Source of the DNA: Ensifer adhaerens
GTDB taxonomy: Bacteria; Pseudomonadota; Alphaproteobacteria; Rhizobiales; Rhizobiaceae
Reading direction: 5' to 3'
Assembly: GCF_000697965.2 (NCBI RefSeq)
Contig: NZ_CP015881.1
Location: 434,001 to 498,000, forward strand
Length of the DNA stretch: 64,000 nucleotides
Part shown: in pieces, positions 1 to 8,834 of the stretch
How positions within the stretch are numbered: the stretch's first letter is position 1
Layout of the letters: each line of letters begins with the position of its first letter
Translations under genes and position numbers: made by a program
Notes under the pieces: generated by a model
The model's input: the letters and a program-made list of their open reading frames with translations, nothing else
Told to the model about the DNA's origin: nothing
Databases searched by the model: none

Positions 1-1504
1 TGACGGCGACGGTGGCGCCGAGACCCTCTTCATAGGAAACGATCGTGCCATTGCCGCGCGAAAGGTTGAGCAGGCTCGCCAGCCGATCCGACGGCACGAT
101 GACGGCGATCAGCACGGTGAGGGTGCCGAGAGCCGGTGCGAGTAGCCGCCGGCCCATCCAGCCGCCCTGTCCGCGACTGACGGCGACGAGCCCGATTGCG
201 GCTGCGGCAATGGCGAGGACGGAAAAACTTCTGACGATACCGAGAGACGGGATCAGCACAAAGCCGGTCAGAAGCGTGCCGAAAATGCCGCCGAGCGTGT
301 TCAAGGCAAGAACCCGGCCGGTGTCGCGGCCGGCGTGTTCAGGGTCGACGGCGAGCCCGAGGGCGACCGGGAAGGCGGCGCCGAGGATCAGCGTCGGGAT
401 AAAGACGATCGTCAGTGCGGCGACGAGGAAGCGCGCGCACATGCCGGCAAAGATGCTACCGGTGACGTCGGCGACGGCGGCCTCAGCGCTGGTCTGCAGC
501 GCCGTCAGCCAGGGGCCAAGCAGCGCAAGTTCGGCGAGCGCCACCAGGCCGGCGAGCGTGATCAACAAGCCGAAGGCCCCCCAGGGGTCGGACAGGCGCT
601 CGCTCCGGCGCGCAAAAAGGGCGGCGCCGAGGGCAAGGCCAGAAAGATAGGTGGCAAGCACCACGGAAAAGGCGAAGGAGCGGGTGGAGATGAACTGCAC
701 GATCGCCTGCGACCAGGCCACTTCATAGCCAAGGGCGATACCGCCGGCGATGGCATAGAGGACAAGCGCCAGCCGCGAACCGTTAGCGCTACGCGTTTCC
801 CCAGGGAGTGTCCCTTGAACAGGTTCCCGGGCGATAGGCACATTCAGGGAAAGCGCGATCGCTGCGGCGACAAGGCCGAGCCCCGCTGCCGCAAGCCCTG
901 TCGCCTGAACGCCGAGGGCGGGAATGAGAACGAAAGAGACCGCCAGGCACCCGGCGATCGCGCCGAGCGTATTGGCGGCATAGAGCCTGCCGCCCTTCGC
1001 GGCGACGCTGCCTGCTGAGGCGTTTAGCGCCCGCAGCAGGACCGGCAGGGTGCCACCCATCAGGAAGGCTGGCGTCGCCACGATCAGGACCAGCAGGGCC
1101 CAGGCGGCGAGCGGGCTGGTGCCCTCAATCGCGACGAAGACCGGCGCGATTCTGGAAAGTATGAAGGTGACGCCGGCGCCGAGTATGGCGACCCCGGTTT
1201 CAAGCAGGGCATAGAGGCGGAGCGGCTGGCGGGAACGGTCGCCGGCACGGCCAAGGACAAAACTGCCGAGCGCAAGGCCGAGGAAGAAGGCGCTGACCCC
1301 GGTGCTGACCGCATAGACATCGACGCCGGTGACCAGCGAAAGCTGCTTGATCCAGAGAACTTGGAAGACCAGAGCGGCGGTGCCGGAGAGGAAGAGCAGG
1401 AATGCCGCGGCTGCCGGAGCGATGTGCGTCCGCTTTGCCGCCGAGGTGCCCTCATTCGACTCCTCGAAAATTACCGATCGAGCGGGCGGAACGGTCTTCG
1501 TCAT
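1..1504 (-). CDS. Fused MFS-like / spermidine synthase-like membrane protein (3' end cut by window edge)
   Basis: Partial gene: the frame is open from an ATG at 1504 to the left edge. The translation begins MTKTVPPARSVIFEESNEG and then runs through many hydrophobic segments (for example AAFLLFLSGTAALVFQVLW and WALLVLIVATPAFLMGG), typical of the membrane half of bacterial fused spermidine synthase-like proteins. The last residues before the edge, VSYEEGLGATVAV, match the start of the aminopropyltransferase-like domain, so the catalytic half lies outside. It follows the sulfatase gene by 68 bp on the same strand and probably shares its promoter. Whether such fused proteins make polyamines is unclear; the substrate cannot be told from this part. 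Confidence 0.8.
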   Translation of the reverse strand, partial: MTKTVPPARSVIFEESNEGTSAAKRTHIAPAAAAFLLFLSGTAALVFQVLWIKQLSLVTGVDVYAVSTGVSAFFLGLALGSFVLGRAGDRSRQPLRLYALLETGVAILGAGVTFILSRIAPVFVAIEGTSPLAAWALLVLIVATPAFLMGGTLPVLLRALNASAGSVAAKGGRLYAANTLGAIAGCLAVSFVLIPALGVQATGLAAAGLGLVAAAIALSLNVPIAREPVQGTLPGETRSANGSRLALVLYAIAGGIALGYEVAWSQAIVQFISTRSFAFSVVLATYLSGLALGAALFARRSERLSDPWGAFGLLITLAGLVALAELALLGPWLTALQTSAEAAVADVTGSIFAGMCARFLVAALTIVFIPTLILGAAFPVALGLAVDPEHAGRDTGRVLALNTLGGIFGTLLTGFVLIPSLGIVRSFSVLAIAAAAIGLVAVSRGQGGWMGRRLLAPALGTLTVLIAVIVPSDRLASLLNLSRGNGTIVSYEEGLGATVAV

Positions 1505-1572
1505 TGCGGCACGCCATCTCTTAACAAAGGCAGGAAGAGAAGGCGGCACACCAGGCGCCGCCTTCGAGAGTG

Positions 1573-3216
1573 TTATTGGGCAGGTTGGGACTTCGCCAGG
1601 ATCTCGTCGATCTTCTGGTGCACGCTTTCTTCGATCTGATCGACCGAGAAGCTTGCCGGCTTCTGGCTTGGCGGATACTCGATGAAGGTTTCGAGGAACG
1701 CGGCGGATTTCCCGACCGCTTGGGCGAAGAGATAGGCATTTTTCGTTCGCCAGTCGTTGTATTGATCGGAGACGATGTCCGCCCGCTCATAGGGGTCCAT
1801 CCGCAGGTTGAAGATCTTCGGTGCGCGCAGGCAGGTGAAGGGATCCTGCCAGACGTCGAAACCTCCCGGCTTGCGCATTTCGCAGTAGACGGCTTTCCAG
1901 TTGTCCCAGCGCATGCCGACGAGCTTGGCGTCGTCGTTGAAGTAGAAGAACTCCTTGCGTGCGCTCTTTGGCTGCTCGCCGGTGAGGTAGGGCAACTGGT
2001 TGTAGCCGTCGAGATGAACCTTGAATGTCTTGCCGTCGAGGTCGGTACCCTTCAGCAGACGTTCCTTGATGTCCTTGTCGCCGGCGGCAGCCAAAAGCGT
2101 CGGGAACCAGTCGAGACCCGAGAACATCTCGTTGGAAACGCCCGGCTTGATCTTGCCGGGCCAGCGGATCATTGCCGGTACCCGGAAGGCGCCTTCCCAG
2201 TTCGAGTCCTTTTCGCTGCGGAACGGCGTGGTCGCCGCATCCGGCCAGGAGAACTGGTTGGGGCCGTTGTCGGTCGTGTAGACGACGATGGTGTTGTCGG
2301 CGATCTTGAGCTCGTCGAGCAGGTCCAGCAGTTTGCCGACGTCCCCGTCATGCTCGATCATGCCGTCGGCATAGTCGTTGCCGGGCATTCCGCTCTGGCC
2401 CTTGTACTGGTCGCGCACATGGGTGAACAGATGCATGCGTGTCGTGTTCATCCAGGTGAAGAACGGCTTCTTTGCTTCCGTCTGCTTCTTGATGAAGTCC
2501 ATTGCCGCCGCGGTCGTCTCGTCGTCGATGGTCTCCATGCGCTTGGAATTGAGCGCTCCGGTGTCCTCGACCTTGCCGTCGGCGAAGGAGTGCAGCACGC
2601 CGCGTGGGGCATAGGACTTGAGGAAAGCCGGATCGTCCTTCGGCCAGTATGGGCGTTCCGGTTCTTCTTCGGCATTCAGGTGATAAAGGTTGCCGAAGAA
2701 CTCGTCGAAGCCGTGTGCCGTCGGCAGGAAACGGTCCTGGTCGCCGAGGTGGTTCTTGCCGAACTGACCGGTGGCATAACCCTGGGCTTTCAGCGCCTGG
2801 GCGATCGTCACGTCGCGGTCCTGGAGTCCGACCGGAGCGCCGGGAACGCCCACCTTGGACATGCCGGTGCGCAGCACGGTCTGGCCGGTGATGAAGGTAG
2901 AGCGGCCGGCGGTGCAGCTGTTTTCGGCGTAGTAATCGGTGAACATCATGCCGTCGTGCGCGATCCGGTCGATGTTCGGGGTCTTGTATCCGACAACGCC
3001 GAAGGAGTAGGCGCTGATATTGGTCTGGCCGATATCGTCGCCAAAGATGACGAGGATGTTGGGCTTGGCGGCATCCTGCGCGAAGGCCGGCAGCGCGGAG
3101 GCGGAAATCGACGACATAAGCACGGTGCCGGCGAGCGCCAGCGCTTTCGGTTTCGCGGCATGCCCGATGGTACACGCGGCGAGCCGGCCAAGCCGGTTTT
3201 TCAGATCGATACTCAT
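1573..3216 (-). CDS. Periplasmic sulfatase (arylsulfatase family), 547 aa
   Basis: Hydrolyses a sulfate ester. After the signal peptide (about residues 24-47, ending AFAQ) comes the metal-binding start PNILVIFGDD (residues 52-61) and the sulfatase motif CTAGR (Cys101 to Arg105), in which Cys must be oxidised to formylglycine. Later family features are KNHLGDQD and TDNGPN. The frame extends upstream to 3264, but the ATG at 3216 follows GGGAG and directly begins the signal peptide region, so I use it. The matching FGE gene is 7 kb away at 10078 and carries the same 17-bp upstream sequence. The natural substrate is unknown; there is no clear choline-sulfatase signature. Confidence 0.93.
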   Translation of the reverse strand: MSIDLKNRLGRLAACTIGHAAKPKALALAGTVLMSSISASALPAFAQDAAKPNILVIFGDDIGQTNISAYSFGVVGYKTPNIDRIAHDGMMFTDYYAENSCTAGRSTFITGQTVLRTGMSKVGVPGAPVGLQDRDVTIAQALKAQGYATGQFGKNHLGDQDRFLPTAHGFDEFFGNLYHLNAEEEPERPYWPKDDPAFLKSYAPRGVLHSFADGKVEDTGALNSKRMETIDDETTAAAMDFIKKQTEAKKPFFTWMNTTRMHLFTHVRDQYKGQSGMPGNDYADGMIEHDGDVGKLLDLLDELKIADNTIVVYTTDNGPNQFSWPDAATTPFRSEKDSNWEGAFRVPAMIRWPGKIKPGVSNEMFSGLDWFPTLLAAAGDKDIKERLLKGTDLDGKTFKVHLDGYNQLPYLTGEQPKSARKEFFYFNDDAKLVGMRWDNWKAVYCEMRKPGGFDVWQDPFTCLRAPKIFNLRMDPYERADIVSDQYNDWRTKNAYLFAQAVGKSAAFLETFIEYPPSQKPASFSVDQIEESVHQKIDEILAKSQPAQ

Positions 3217-3311
3217 CTCATGTCTCCCTGAGGCAGCAAGCAATCGCTCTCGGAATGCAGGCAAAGTTTCGGATTTACCGATTCAACTTCTACCGGCGGG
3301 TGTCCGCGGGT

Positions 3312-3328
3312 AAGTACGTAACAGTTAC
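3312..3328 (-). promoter_or_regulatory. 17-bp shared operator-like site, copy 1 (sulfatase)
   Basis: Reads GTAACTGTTACGTACTT on the minus strand, 95 bp before the sulfatase ATG. It is one of five near-identical copies in the window (others at 9890, 9979, 12412, 24200). This copy contains the perfect palindrome GTAAC-T-GTTAC. It lies just past the batD stop codon, so it marks a promoter internal to the island. Confidence 0.75.
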
Positions 3329-3351
3329 GAAGGTCGGCGACGGCGGGTAAA

Positions 3352-4740
3352 TCAGGTCCGGCCCACGGCTCCGAAGCGCCTTGGCGGCGCGGCCTCCAGA
3401 CCGGGATTAAGATCGGGCAAGTCCGATGTCGGGCCGCCGCCATCGGCGGAGGTTTCCGCCAGCCAGCGCTGTCTCGCCACGTTCAGACCGCTGCGTAACC
3501 GCAGGAGATCTGGCCCGCCCTGATGGGAGCTGCTGCTGCCATAGCGGCTGCGGCGATAATCGGCAAAAGCGTCTGCCGTCGCCGGGTCGGCGAAGCTGTC
3601 GAGCCAGCGCGAGAGCGGCGTGTTGCCAGTCCGGCGTGACCAATGGTCGAGCGCCGTCTCCAGCCGCGTGGGGTCGTGATCCCGACAGGCGTCGAGCACG
3701 TGGCGAAATGCCGTGGCCTCGGATTGCGCCCTCTGCTCGAGCGCGGTTTCCAGCCAGGTTTCGAGGCGACCGAACAGATTGGCGGCCAACTGGATAAGCG
3801 CCGCGAGAGCGGCGATCGATGCCGCGACGCCGAGCCACCACAACCAGTCGAAAGGTTCCTCAGCGGGCGGCGGCGCAGGCGGGGCGAGTGCGGGCGCAGC
3901 CGTTGGGGCAGCGTTGACGTTAACGGTCACTCTGGCCGCCTCGGCCGTCTGCATCGATCCGCTCGCCGGGTCGAACCAGGGCAGGCTGATCGCTGGAAGC
4001 GCGTAGGTGCCGGGCTTTGCAAAGACGTAGGTTGCCACGTCCTTGCGCAGTCCCGCCGTGATATCCCCGCGTGACGTGCGCTCCTCCGAAAGCACCGGAT
4101 CGTGCCGGTAAAGCTGCACGTCCGCCGGGGCGTCGAAGGTCGGTTCGGGGATCATCATCGGCGCCAGGCCGGCGGCGCGGATGGTGATGGTCCGCACCAG
4201 GGCATCGCCTGCCTTTAGCCCCGCGGGATCCCGGTCGAAAGACTGCGTGAGGGTGATTTCTCCGGCGGTGACGCCGGCCTCTCCACCTGCGCCTTGCGGA
4301 ACGGCTTCGACCGTGAACTTGAGCGAAGGCAACGTCACCTGACCCTTGCTCATCTGGCCGGGTACGGCGGCATAGCCGAACGGAATGACGGCGGGCGGCA
4401 GCACGTAGTCGCCTGCCGCCTGCGGGGTGATCGCGTAGGTTTTGCGGATGCCTGAGAAGGCCTCGCCGTTGACGGTCTCGTTGAGGTTCATGCCGCGTTC
4501 GTCGGGCATGGTGACAACAGTGCCGGGAAGATCGAACAGAGGAAACTGCGGCGGCGAAAGGAAGTAGTTCGGCACGAAGACGTCGACGTCGACCTCGATC
4601 TGCTGGCCGGCATAAATCGGCGCCTTGGTCGTGAGCGTCGCGCGGGCAAAGGGATTGGCGGCGAAGGCCGTGCCTGCAAGCCAAAGCGACAGGCCGAGGA
4701 GCCAGATGATCAGCCGCGGCAGGGCGGCGAGGGCTGTCAC
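3352..4740 (-). CDS. BatD-like protein, 462 aa
   Basis: Membrane-anchored beta-rich protein of the BatD (oxygen tolerance) family, normally partnered with BatA/BatB. Residues 1-28 form a signal peptide (hydrophobic IIWLLGLSLWLAGTAFA). An extracytoplasmic part of about 280 residues follows, then a Pro/Ala-rich linker, a membrane segment WLWWLGVAASIAALAALI and a cytoplasmic tail. The frame is open to 4818, but the GTG at 4740 overlaps the batB stop (GTGA) and starts exactly before the signal peptide. It is the last gene of the MoxR-to-BatD operon. The biochemical role of BatD is not established in the family. Confidence 0.85.
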   Translation of the reverse strand: MTALAALPRLIIWLLGLSLWLAGTAFAANPFARATLTTKAPIYAGQQIEVDVDVFVPNYFLSPPQFPLFDLPGTVVTMPDERGMNLNETVNGEAFSGIRKTYAITPQAAGDYVLPPAVIPFGYAAVPGQMSKGQVTLPSLKFTVEAVPQGAGGEAGVTAGEITLTQSFDRDPAGLKAGDALVRTITIRAAGLAPMMIPEPTFDAPADVQLYRHDPVLSEERTSRGDITAGLRKDVATYVFAKPGTYALPAISLPWFDPASGSMQTAEAARVTVNVNAAPTAAPALAPPAPPPAEEPFDWLWWLGVAASIAALAALIQLAANLFGRLETWLETALEQRAQSEATAFRHVLDACRDHDPTRLETALDHWSRRTGNTPLSRWLDSFADPATADAFADYRRSRYGSSSSHQGGPDLLRLRSGLNVARQRWLAETSADGGGPTSDLPDLNPGLEAAPPRRFGAVGRT

Positions 4741-6308
4741 GGGGCCGCCTCCTTTGCTTCGATCGCAAATTTTCGTGCCAGCAGGTCGGCCGGCGACACC
4801 TGGATGTTGCGCATCCACATGTCGGCCGTCTGCGGTCCGCCCTGAACGGTCGCTTCCGTTCCCTTCTTGCCCTTGTCGTCGAACTGGGCCTGGTCCGGGT
4901 CAATGCCCGCCTGTTCCTGCTGTGCGTCCTGTTCCTGCTTGTCCTTGTCGGCCTTGCGCTTTTTGGCGATCTCGAGGTTCTTTTGGGCGTCGGTCCAGTC
5001 GGGGCGGCGCTTTAGCGCCTGCTCGTAGGCGGCGATCGCCTCCTCGGCCTTGTCGAGGTGCAGGAGGGCATTGCCCTGATTGTAGTAGCTTTCCGCCGTA
5101 TCGCTCTCGGCAAAGGCGTCGATCGCATCCTGGAAACGGCCGGCGCGGTAGAGCGCTGCGCCGCGCCAGGCGGGATCCGCGAACGTTTCAGAGGCCCCCT
5201 GGAAATCGCCCTGTTCGAAGGCGCGACGGCCCTGCTGGTCCGGAGTGAGCCAGAGGTCGATAAAGCGATTGTCCGCCGCCTCCACCCGTTCGCTGCCCAT
5301 GAGCGAAGTGGCCGCGAGCAGATAGACCGCCCAGCGTATGGTCCAGCCGCGTCGGAACCAGAAGAGGCCGAAGACGGCAATCGGAATCGTCAGCCACCAG
5401 CCGAGATCGTGCCAGCGCGTCAGCCCTTCGGCCGTCTTCGCTGCAAAATTCGTCTGGATGCGCCTGATGATCCAGCTGACGTCGGCGTCATCGGATGTCA
5501 CCGACGCCACCTCGGCCTTGGATGCGGACTGCAGCGCCTTGAGGCCGTCGACATCGAGCTTCGCCCTGACATGCGCGCCGGTGGCGTCGGTCAGGAACCC
5601 GCCGTCCGCCGTCTTGACCGGACCGCCTTCTGCCGTGCCGATGCCGAGCACCATCAGCGAGTTGCGCCCCTGATACCCACCGAAGGCCGGGAAGGCGGAA
5701 CGCTCGACGCCGTCGGTCATGAACAGGATGGTGCCAGGCACCGTTTCGTTGGCGAGCGCTTTTTCGACCTCCTGCAAGGCCTTGGCTGTGTCCTTACCCT
5801 CAACGGGCATGATCTGCGGCGACAGCGCGGCGAGGTAGGATTTGACCAGCGCGGCATCGTCGCTGAGCGGCAGCACCATGTGGGCGGAGCCGGCATAGGC
5901 GAACAACGCGGTGCGCGAGCCTTTCCTCCTGTCGAGAATGTCCTGGACCTTCAATTTGGCGCGTTCGAGCCGCGTCGGCGAAACATCGGTCGCGTTCATC
6001 GTCGGGTTGAGGTCAATGGCGATTGCCAGAGGTGCGGTGTCCTCGACGAAGGGCGGCCGTTCACGCTGCCAGGTCGGGCCAGCGGCTGCGATCGCCGCAA
6101 CGGCGATCAGTGCGGCGGTGACGTGCACCGGCTGGAAACGCCGTTTCCCGCCCTTGTCGATCAGCAGGTGATCGAGCAGGTGCGGTGCGATCATGTCCTG
6201 CCACTGCGAGCGGACATCGCCGCGCCGGGTAACGAGGTAGATCAGCAGCGGGACGGCGGCGAGCGCCAGCAGCCACAGCGGCCGCAGAAAGTGAAAATCC
6301 GCGATCAT
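4737..6308 (-). CDS. BatB-like VWA-TPR membrane protein, 523 aa
   Basis: N-terminal membrane segments (PLWLLALAAVPLLIYLV; VTAALIAVAAIAAAG) lead into a von Willebrand A domain (about residues 85-290). A further membrane pair follows, then a C-terminal TPR region (SYYNQGNALLHLDKAEEAI). It ends in a charged K/Q-rich tail. The ATG at 6308 overlaps the batA stop by 4 bp; the in-frame ATG at 6359 lies inside batA and is rejected. The MIDAS motif is altered: DLNPT where DxSxS is expected, while MTDG is retained. It works with BatA, BatD and a MoxR ATPase; the client protein is unknown. Confidence 0.87.
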   Translation of the reverse strand: MIADFHFLRPLWLLALAAVPLLIYLVTRRGDVRSQWQDMIAPHLLDHLLIDKGGKRRFQPVHVTAALIAVAAIAAAGPTWQRERPPFVEDTAPLAIAIDLNPTMNATDVSPTRLERAKLKVQDILDRRKGSRTALFAYAGSAHMVLPLSDDAALVKSYLAALSPQIMPVEGKDTAKALQEVEKALANETVPGTILFMTDGVERSAFPAFGGYQGRNSLMVLGIGTAEGGPVKTADGGFLTDATGAHVRAKLDVDGLKALQSASKAEVASVTSDDADVSWIIRRIQTNFAAKTAEGLTRWHDLGWWLTIPIAVFGLFWFRRGWTIRWAVYLLAATSLMGSERVEAADNRFIDLWLTPDQQGRRAFEQGDFQGASETFADPAWRGAALYRAGRFQDAIDAFAESDTAESYYNQGNALLHLDKAEEAIAAYEQALKRRPDWTDAQKNLEIAKKRKADKDKQEQDAQQEQAGIDPDQAQFDDKGKKGTEATVQGGPQTADMWMRNIQVSPADLLARKFAIEAKEAAP

Positions 6309-7309
6309 GGCGCTGCCTCCCGGCGCTGACGCCGGTCGCCGAGCGAGGATAGGAGCCACATGACGGCGTGATAGGCGAGCACCAGCAGGAGTGCCGCACC
6401 CAGCGGATAGTAGAACAGCTCGATGCGCGGCCGCCAGGAGAGCGTCTTCTGGTTTGCCGGCGTCAACTGGTCGAGCAATTGGTAGATGTTCTGCAGACCG
6501 GCCTGATCCTGGCCGAAGAAGTAGCGCCCCTTCGTCGCTTCGGCGATCTGCTGGAGTGCCGCCGTGTCGAGCTTCTGTTCTCCTTGAGCATTGGGATCGC
6601 CGATGCCGACCGTGTGGATCACCACCTTTCGCTCGGCGGCGATGCCGGCGGCCTTGTCGGGCGGCATCTTACTGGCGGTGTCGTTGCCGTCGGTCAAGAG
6701 GATCATCACCTTGTCCGGCGCGGTGCTGGCGTCGAACATTTTGATCGCCAGCCCGATCGCATCGCCGACGGCGGTGCGGGGACCGGCCATGCCCGGCAGG
6801 CTGTCGGCCAGCATCAGCTTGACGGTCTTGTGGTCGAGCGTGAACGGTACCAGCGGATAGGGCGCATCGCCGAAGGCGATCAGGCCCAGCCGGTCATTGG
6901 GCCGCCGGTCGATGAAGTCGGCGACCACCGCGTGCACCGCTTCGGCGCGGGTCTGCAGGTTGCCGGCGGGATCGCGAAAGTCGCGCGTGTCCATCGACTG
7001 TGACAGATCGATCGCCAACATCAGGTCGCGCTGCGGTTCGACCTTTTCGATCGGCGGCTCGACATATTGCGGCCGCGCCAGCGCCAGCACGATCAGCGTC
7101 CAGCAGATGGGTGCGATCACCTTCTGGCCGAGATTGGTTCTCGGAACGACGGAGCCTTCGGTCGGACCGAGATTGGCCGCCGCGGTGATGTCCTTGAAGA
7201 ACGGCACCCTGACGGCGGCCGACTGCTCGCGGTATGGCGGAAGCAGCCACCAGACAAGGAAGGGCAACGGCAGAAGGATCAGTGCCCAGGCGTGGTCAAG
7301 CACGTACAT
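6305..7309 (-). CDS. BatA-like VWA membrane protein, 334 aa
   Basis: Aerotolerance-type VWA protein. A first membrane segment near residues 8-26 (ALILLPLPFLVWWLLP) and another near 60-75 precede the VWA domain. The domain has an intact MIDAS: DLSQSMDT and LLTDGNDT. A C-terminal membrane segment (YYPLGAALLLVLAYHAVMW) follows. The frame is open to 7498, but the ATG at 7309 gives the usual family length and overlaps the DUF4381 gene end by 14 bp. The intact metal site contrasts with that of BatB next door. Confidence 0.88.
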   Translation of the reverse strand: MYVLDHAWALILLPLPFLVWWLLPPYREQSAAVRVPFFKDITAAANLGPTEGSVVPRTNLGQKVIAPICWTLIVLALARPQYVEPPIEKVEPQRDLMLAIDLSQSMDTRDFRDPAGNLQTRAEAVHAVVADFIDRRPNDRLGLIAFGDAPYPLVPFTLDHKTVKLMLADSLPGMAGPRTAVGDAIGLAIKMFDASTAPDKVMILLTDGNDTASKMPPDKAAGIAAERKVVIHTVGIGDPNAQGEQKLDTAALQQIAEATKGRYFFGQDQAGLQNIYQLLDQLTPANQKTLSWRPRIELFYYPLGAALLLVLAYHAVMWLLSSLGDRRQRREAAP

Positions 7310-7826
7310 GATGCGCCTCGATCCAGTGCCGCGCTGCCGCGATGTAGGCCTTTGCCTCAGCCTCCGGAACCGCGGCGAGCGCCTGGCTGCCACGATACTC
7401 GGCTTCCTCGAAAAAACGCGCAGAGGCGATCGGAAAGACGGGACCGCCGGAATGAGCGTCGAGATATTTGGTCCAGCCGGTGCCGTGCAGGCCGGCAATG
7501 GCTTCGCGTGGCCAGATCGAGAGCGCGGTCCGCTTCAAAAGGACAGGCAGGGCCGCGAGCGCCTCGCCACGCGATCCGGTGGCGGCCAATCCGGCTTCTA
7601 TCTTCCTGAGGTCGGCGAGCGCCTCGCGGCGGTAGCTGTTGGCCTCCCAGCGCCGGTACCAGCGCCAGCAGGCAAAGGCCGCCATGAGAAGGATAATGCA
7701 GCCGAGCACCGCCCACGCCTTGGTCTGGGGCATCATCGAGACAGGCTGCGGCAAGGCGATATCCGCGAGCTGCCGAAGGGCGGCGTCGAGCATCGGATCT
7801 CTCGCAGGTGCCGCCGTCGCCATCAT
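7296..7826 (-). CDS. DUF4381 family protein, 176 aa
   Basis: Short protein with one membrane segment near residues 38-55 (WAVLGCIILLMAAFACW) and a charged cytoplasmic C-terminal part. DUF4381 genes usually sit between DUF58 and BatA genes, exactly as here. The ATG at 7826 overlaps the DUF58 stop codon (stop at 7823). The family has no assigned activity. Confidence 0.82.
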   Translation of the reverse strand: MMATAAPARDPMLDAALRQLADIALPQPVSMMPQTKAWAVLGCIILLMAAFACWRWYRRWEANSYRREALADLRKIEAGLAATGSRGEALAALPVLLKRTALSIWPREAIAGLHGTGWTKYLDAHSGGPVFPIASARFFEEAEYRGSQALAAVPEAEAKAYIAAARHWIEAHHVRA

Positions 7827-8818
7827 CGCCTCCGCTGCCGGCTGGCGAGTTGGCCGAGCATGGTGCGCAGCTGCGGCGCCACCTCTTCCGCCGCAGAGAT
7901 CGGCAGCATGGGCAGGCCGAGCTCCTCCTGCCAGGCGCGCAGCGCTCGCCCGCGCTTGCGGGCAAAGCTGTCGATCGCCTCGCGCACATTGCCATGGCCG
8001 AACTGCACTTCGGCCTGAAGCAGCCCGCCGCTAAAGACGATATCGCCCTTGCGCGGCAGTTCGAGCAGGAAGGGATCGTAGATCAGAACGCAGATCACAT
8101 CGTTGTGGGCCGAAAGCTTCAAAAGCATGTCGCGGGTTTCGAGGCTGTAGCCGTCGAAGTCGCTGACGACGATGATCAGGTGATCGTGCCGGGCGATGTT
8201 GGCGACGGTCGTCAGCACGACGTCGAGCTGCTCGGCTCCATGCGGCGCCTGCGAACCGGCCTGCAGTGCGGTATTGTGGCGAACGATGCTGTCGGCGAGC
8301 CGGATCACCGCTTCGCGGCTGCGGTATGGGCGCGTTTCGGTCACCTCCTCGTCGCCGAAGACGAAGCCGCCGACACGGTCGCCAAGGGCCAGCACGCGCC
8401 AGGCGGAGAGCGCTGCCACTTCCGCCGCGGCGACCGACTTCATCGCGCGGCGGCTGCCGAAGAACATGTTGATGCGCTGGTCGACGAGGATGAGGGCCGG
8501 CCGGTCCTTCTCTTCGTCATAGACGCGGACGACCGGCTTGCCGGTGCGCGCCGTCACGCGCCAGTCGATGGCGCGGATGTCGTCGCCGGGCAGGTAGTTG
8601 CGTAGTTCCTCGAACGAAAGTCCGCGGCCGCGCATGCGTGATTCGTGACGGCCGGCAAGCAGGCGGCGCACCGGCGCCTTGCGCAGGAACGTCAGATCGC
8701 GGGCCATCGCTTCGAGACCGACAAGTGCGTCCACTGAGGTGTAGACGCCGGTGGCGTCGGCGGTGCGTGGCTTTATGATGCCGCGTGAGCGGGCGAGGGC
8801 CGGCAGGGATATGGCCAT
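7823..8818 (-). CDS. DUF58 domain protein, 331 aa
   Basis: Soluble DUF58 protein, the usual companion of MoxR ATPases. The diagnostic block is GRGLSFEELRNYLPGDDIR followed by AIDWRVTART, near residues 65-92. The C-terminal half is a degenerate VWA-like fold (ALILVDQ; LIIVVSDFDG). It begins 16 bp after the MoxR gene ends. Its cellular role is inferred only from the MoxR/BatABD partnership. Confidence 0.88.
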   Translation of the reverse strand: MAISLPALARSRGIIKPRTADATGVYTSVDALVGLEAMARDLTFLRKAPVRRLLAGRHESRMRGRGLSFEELRNYLPGDDIRAIDWRVTARTGKPVVRVYDEEKDRPALILVDQRINMFFGSRRAMKSVAAAEVAALSAWRVLALGDRVGGFVFGDEEVTETRPYRSREAVIRLADSIVRHNTALQAGSQAPHGAEQLDVVLTTVANIARHDHLIIVVSDFDGYSLETRDMLLKLSAHNDVICVLIYDPFLLELPRKGDIVFSGGLLQAEVQFGHGNVREAIDSFARKRGRALRAWQEELGLPMLPISAAEEVAPQLRTMLGQLASRQRRR

Positions 8819-8834
8819 CGGCGAACCTCCATCC

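Noticed and set aside
1570..3231. 553-codon plus-strand frame over the sulfatase
   Set aside because: Antisense of an unambiguous sulfatase with formylglycine motif and signal peptide.
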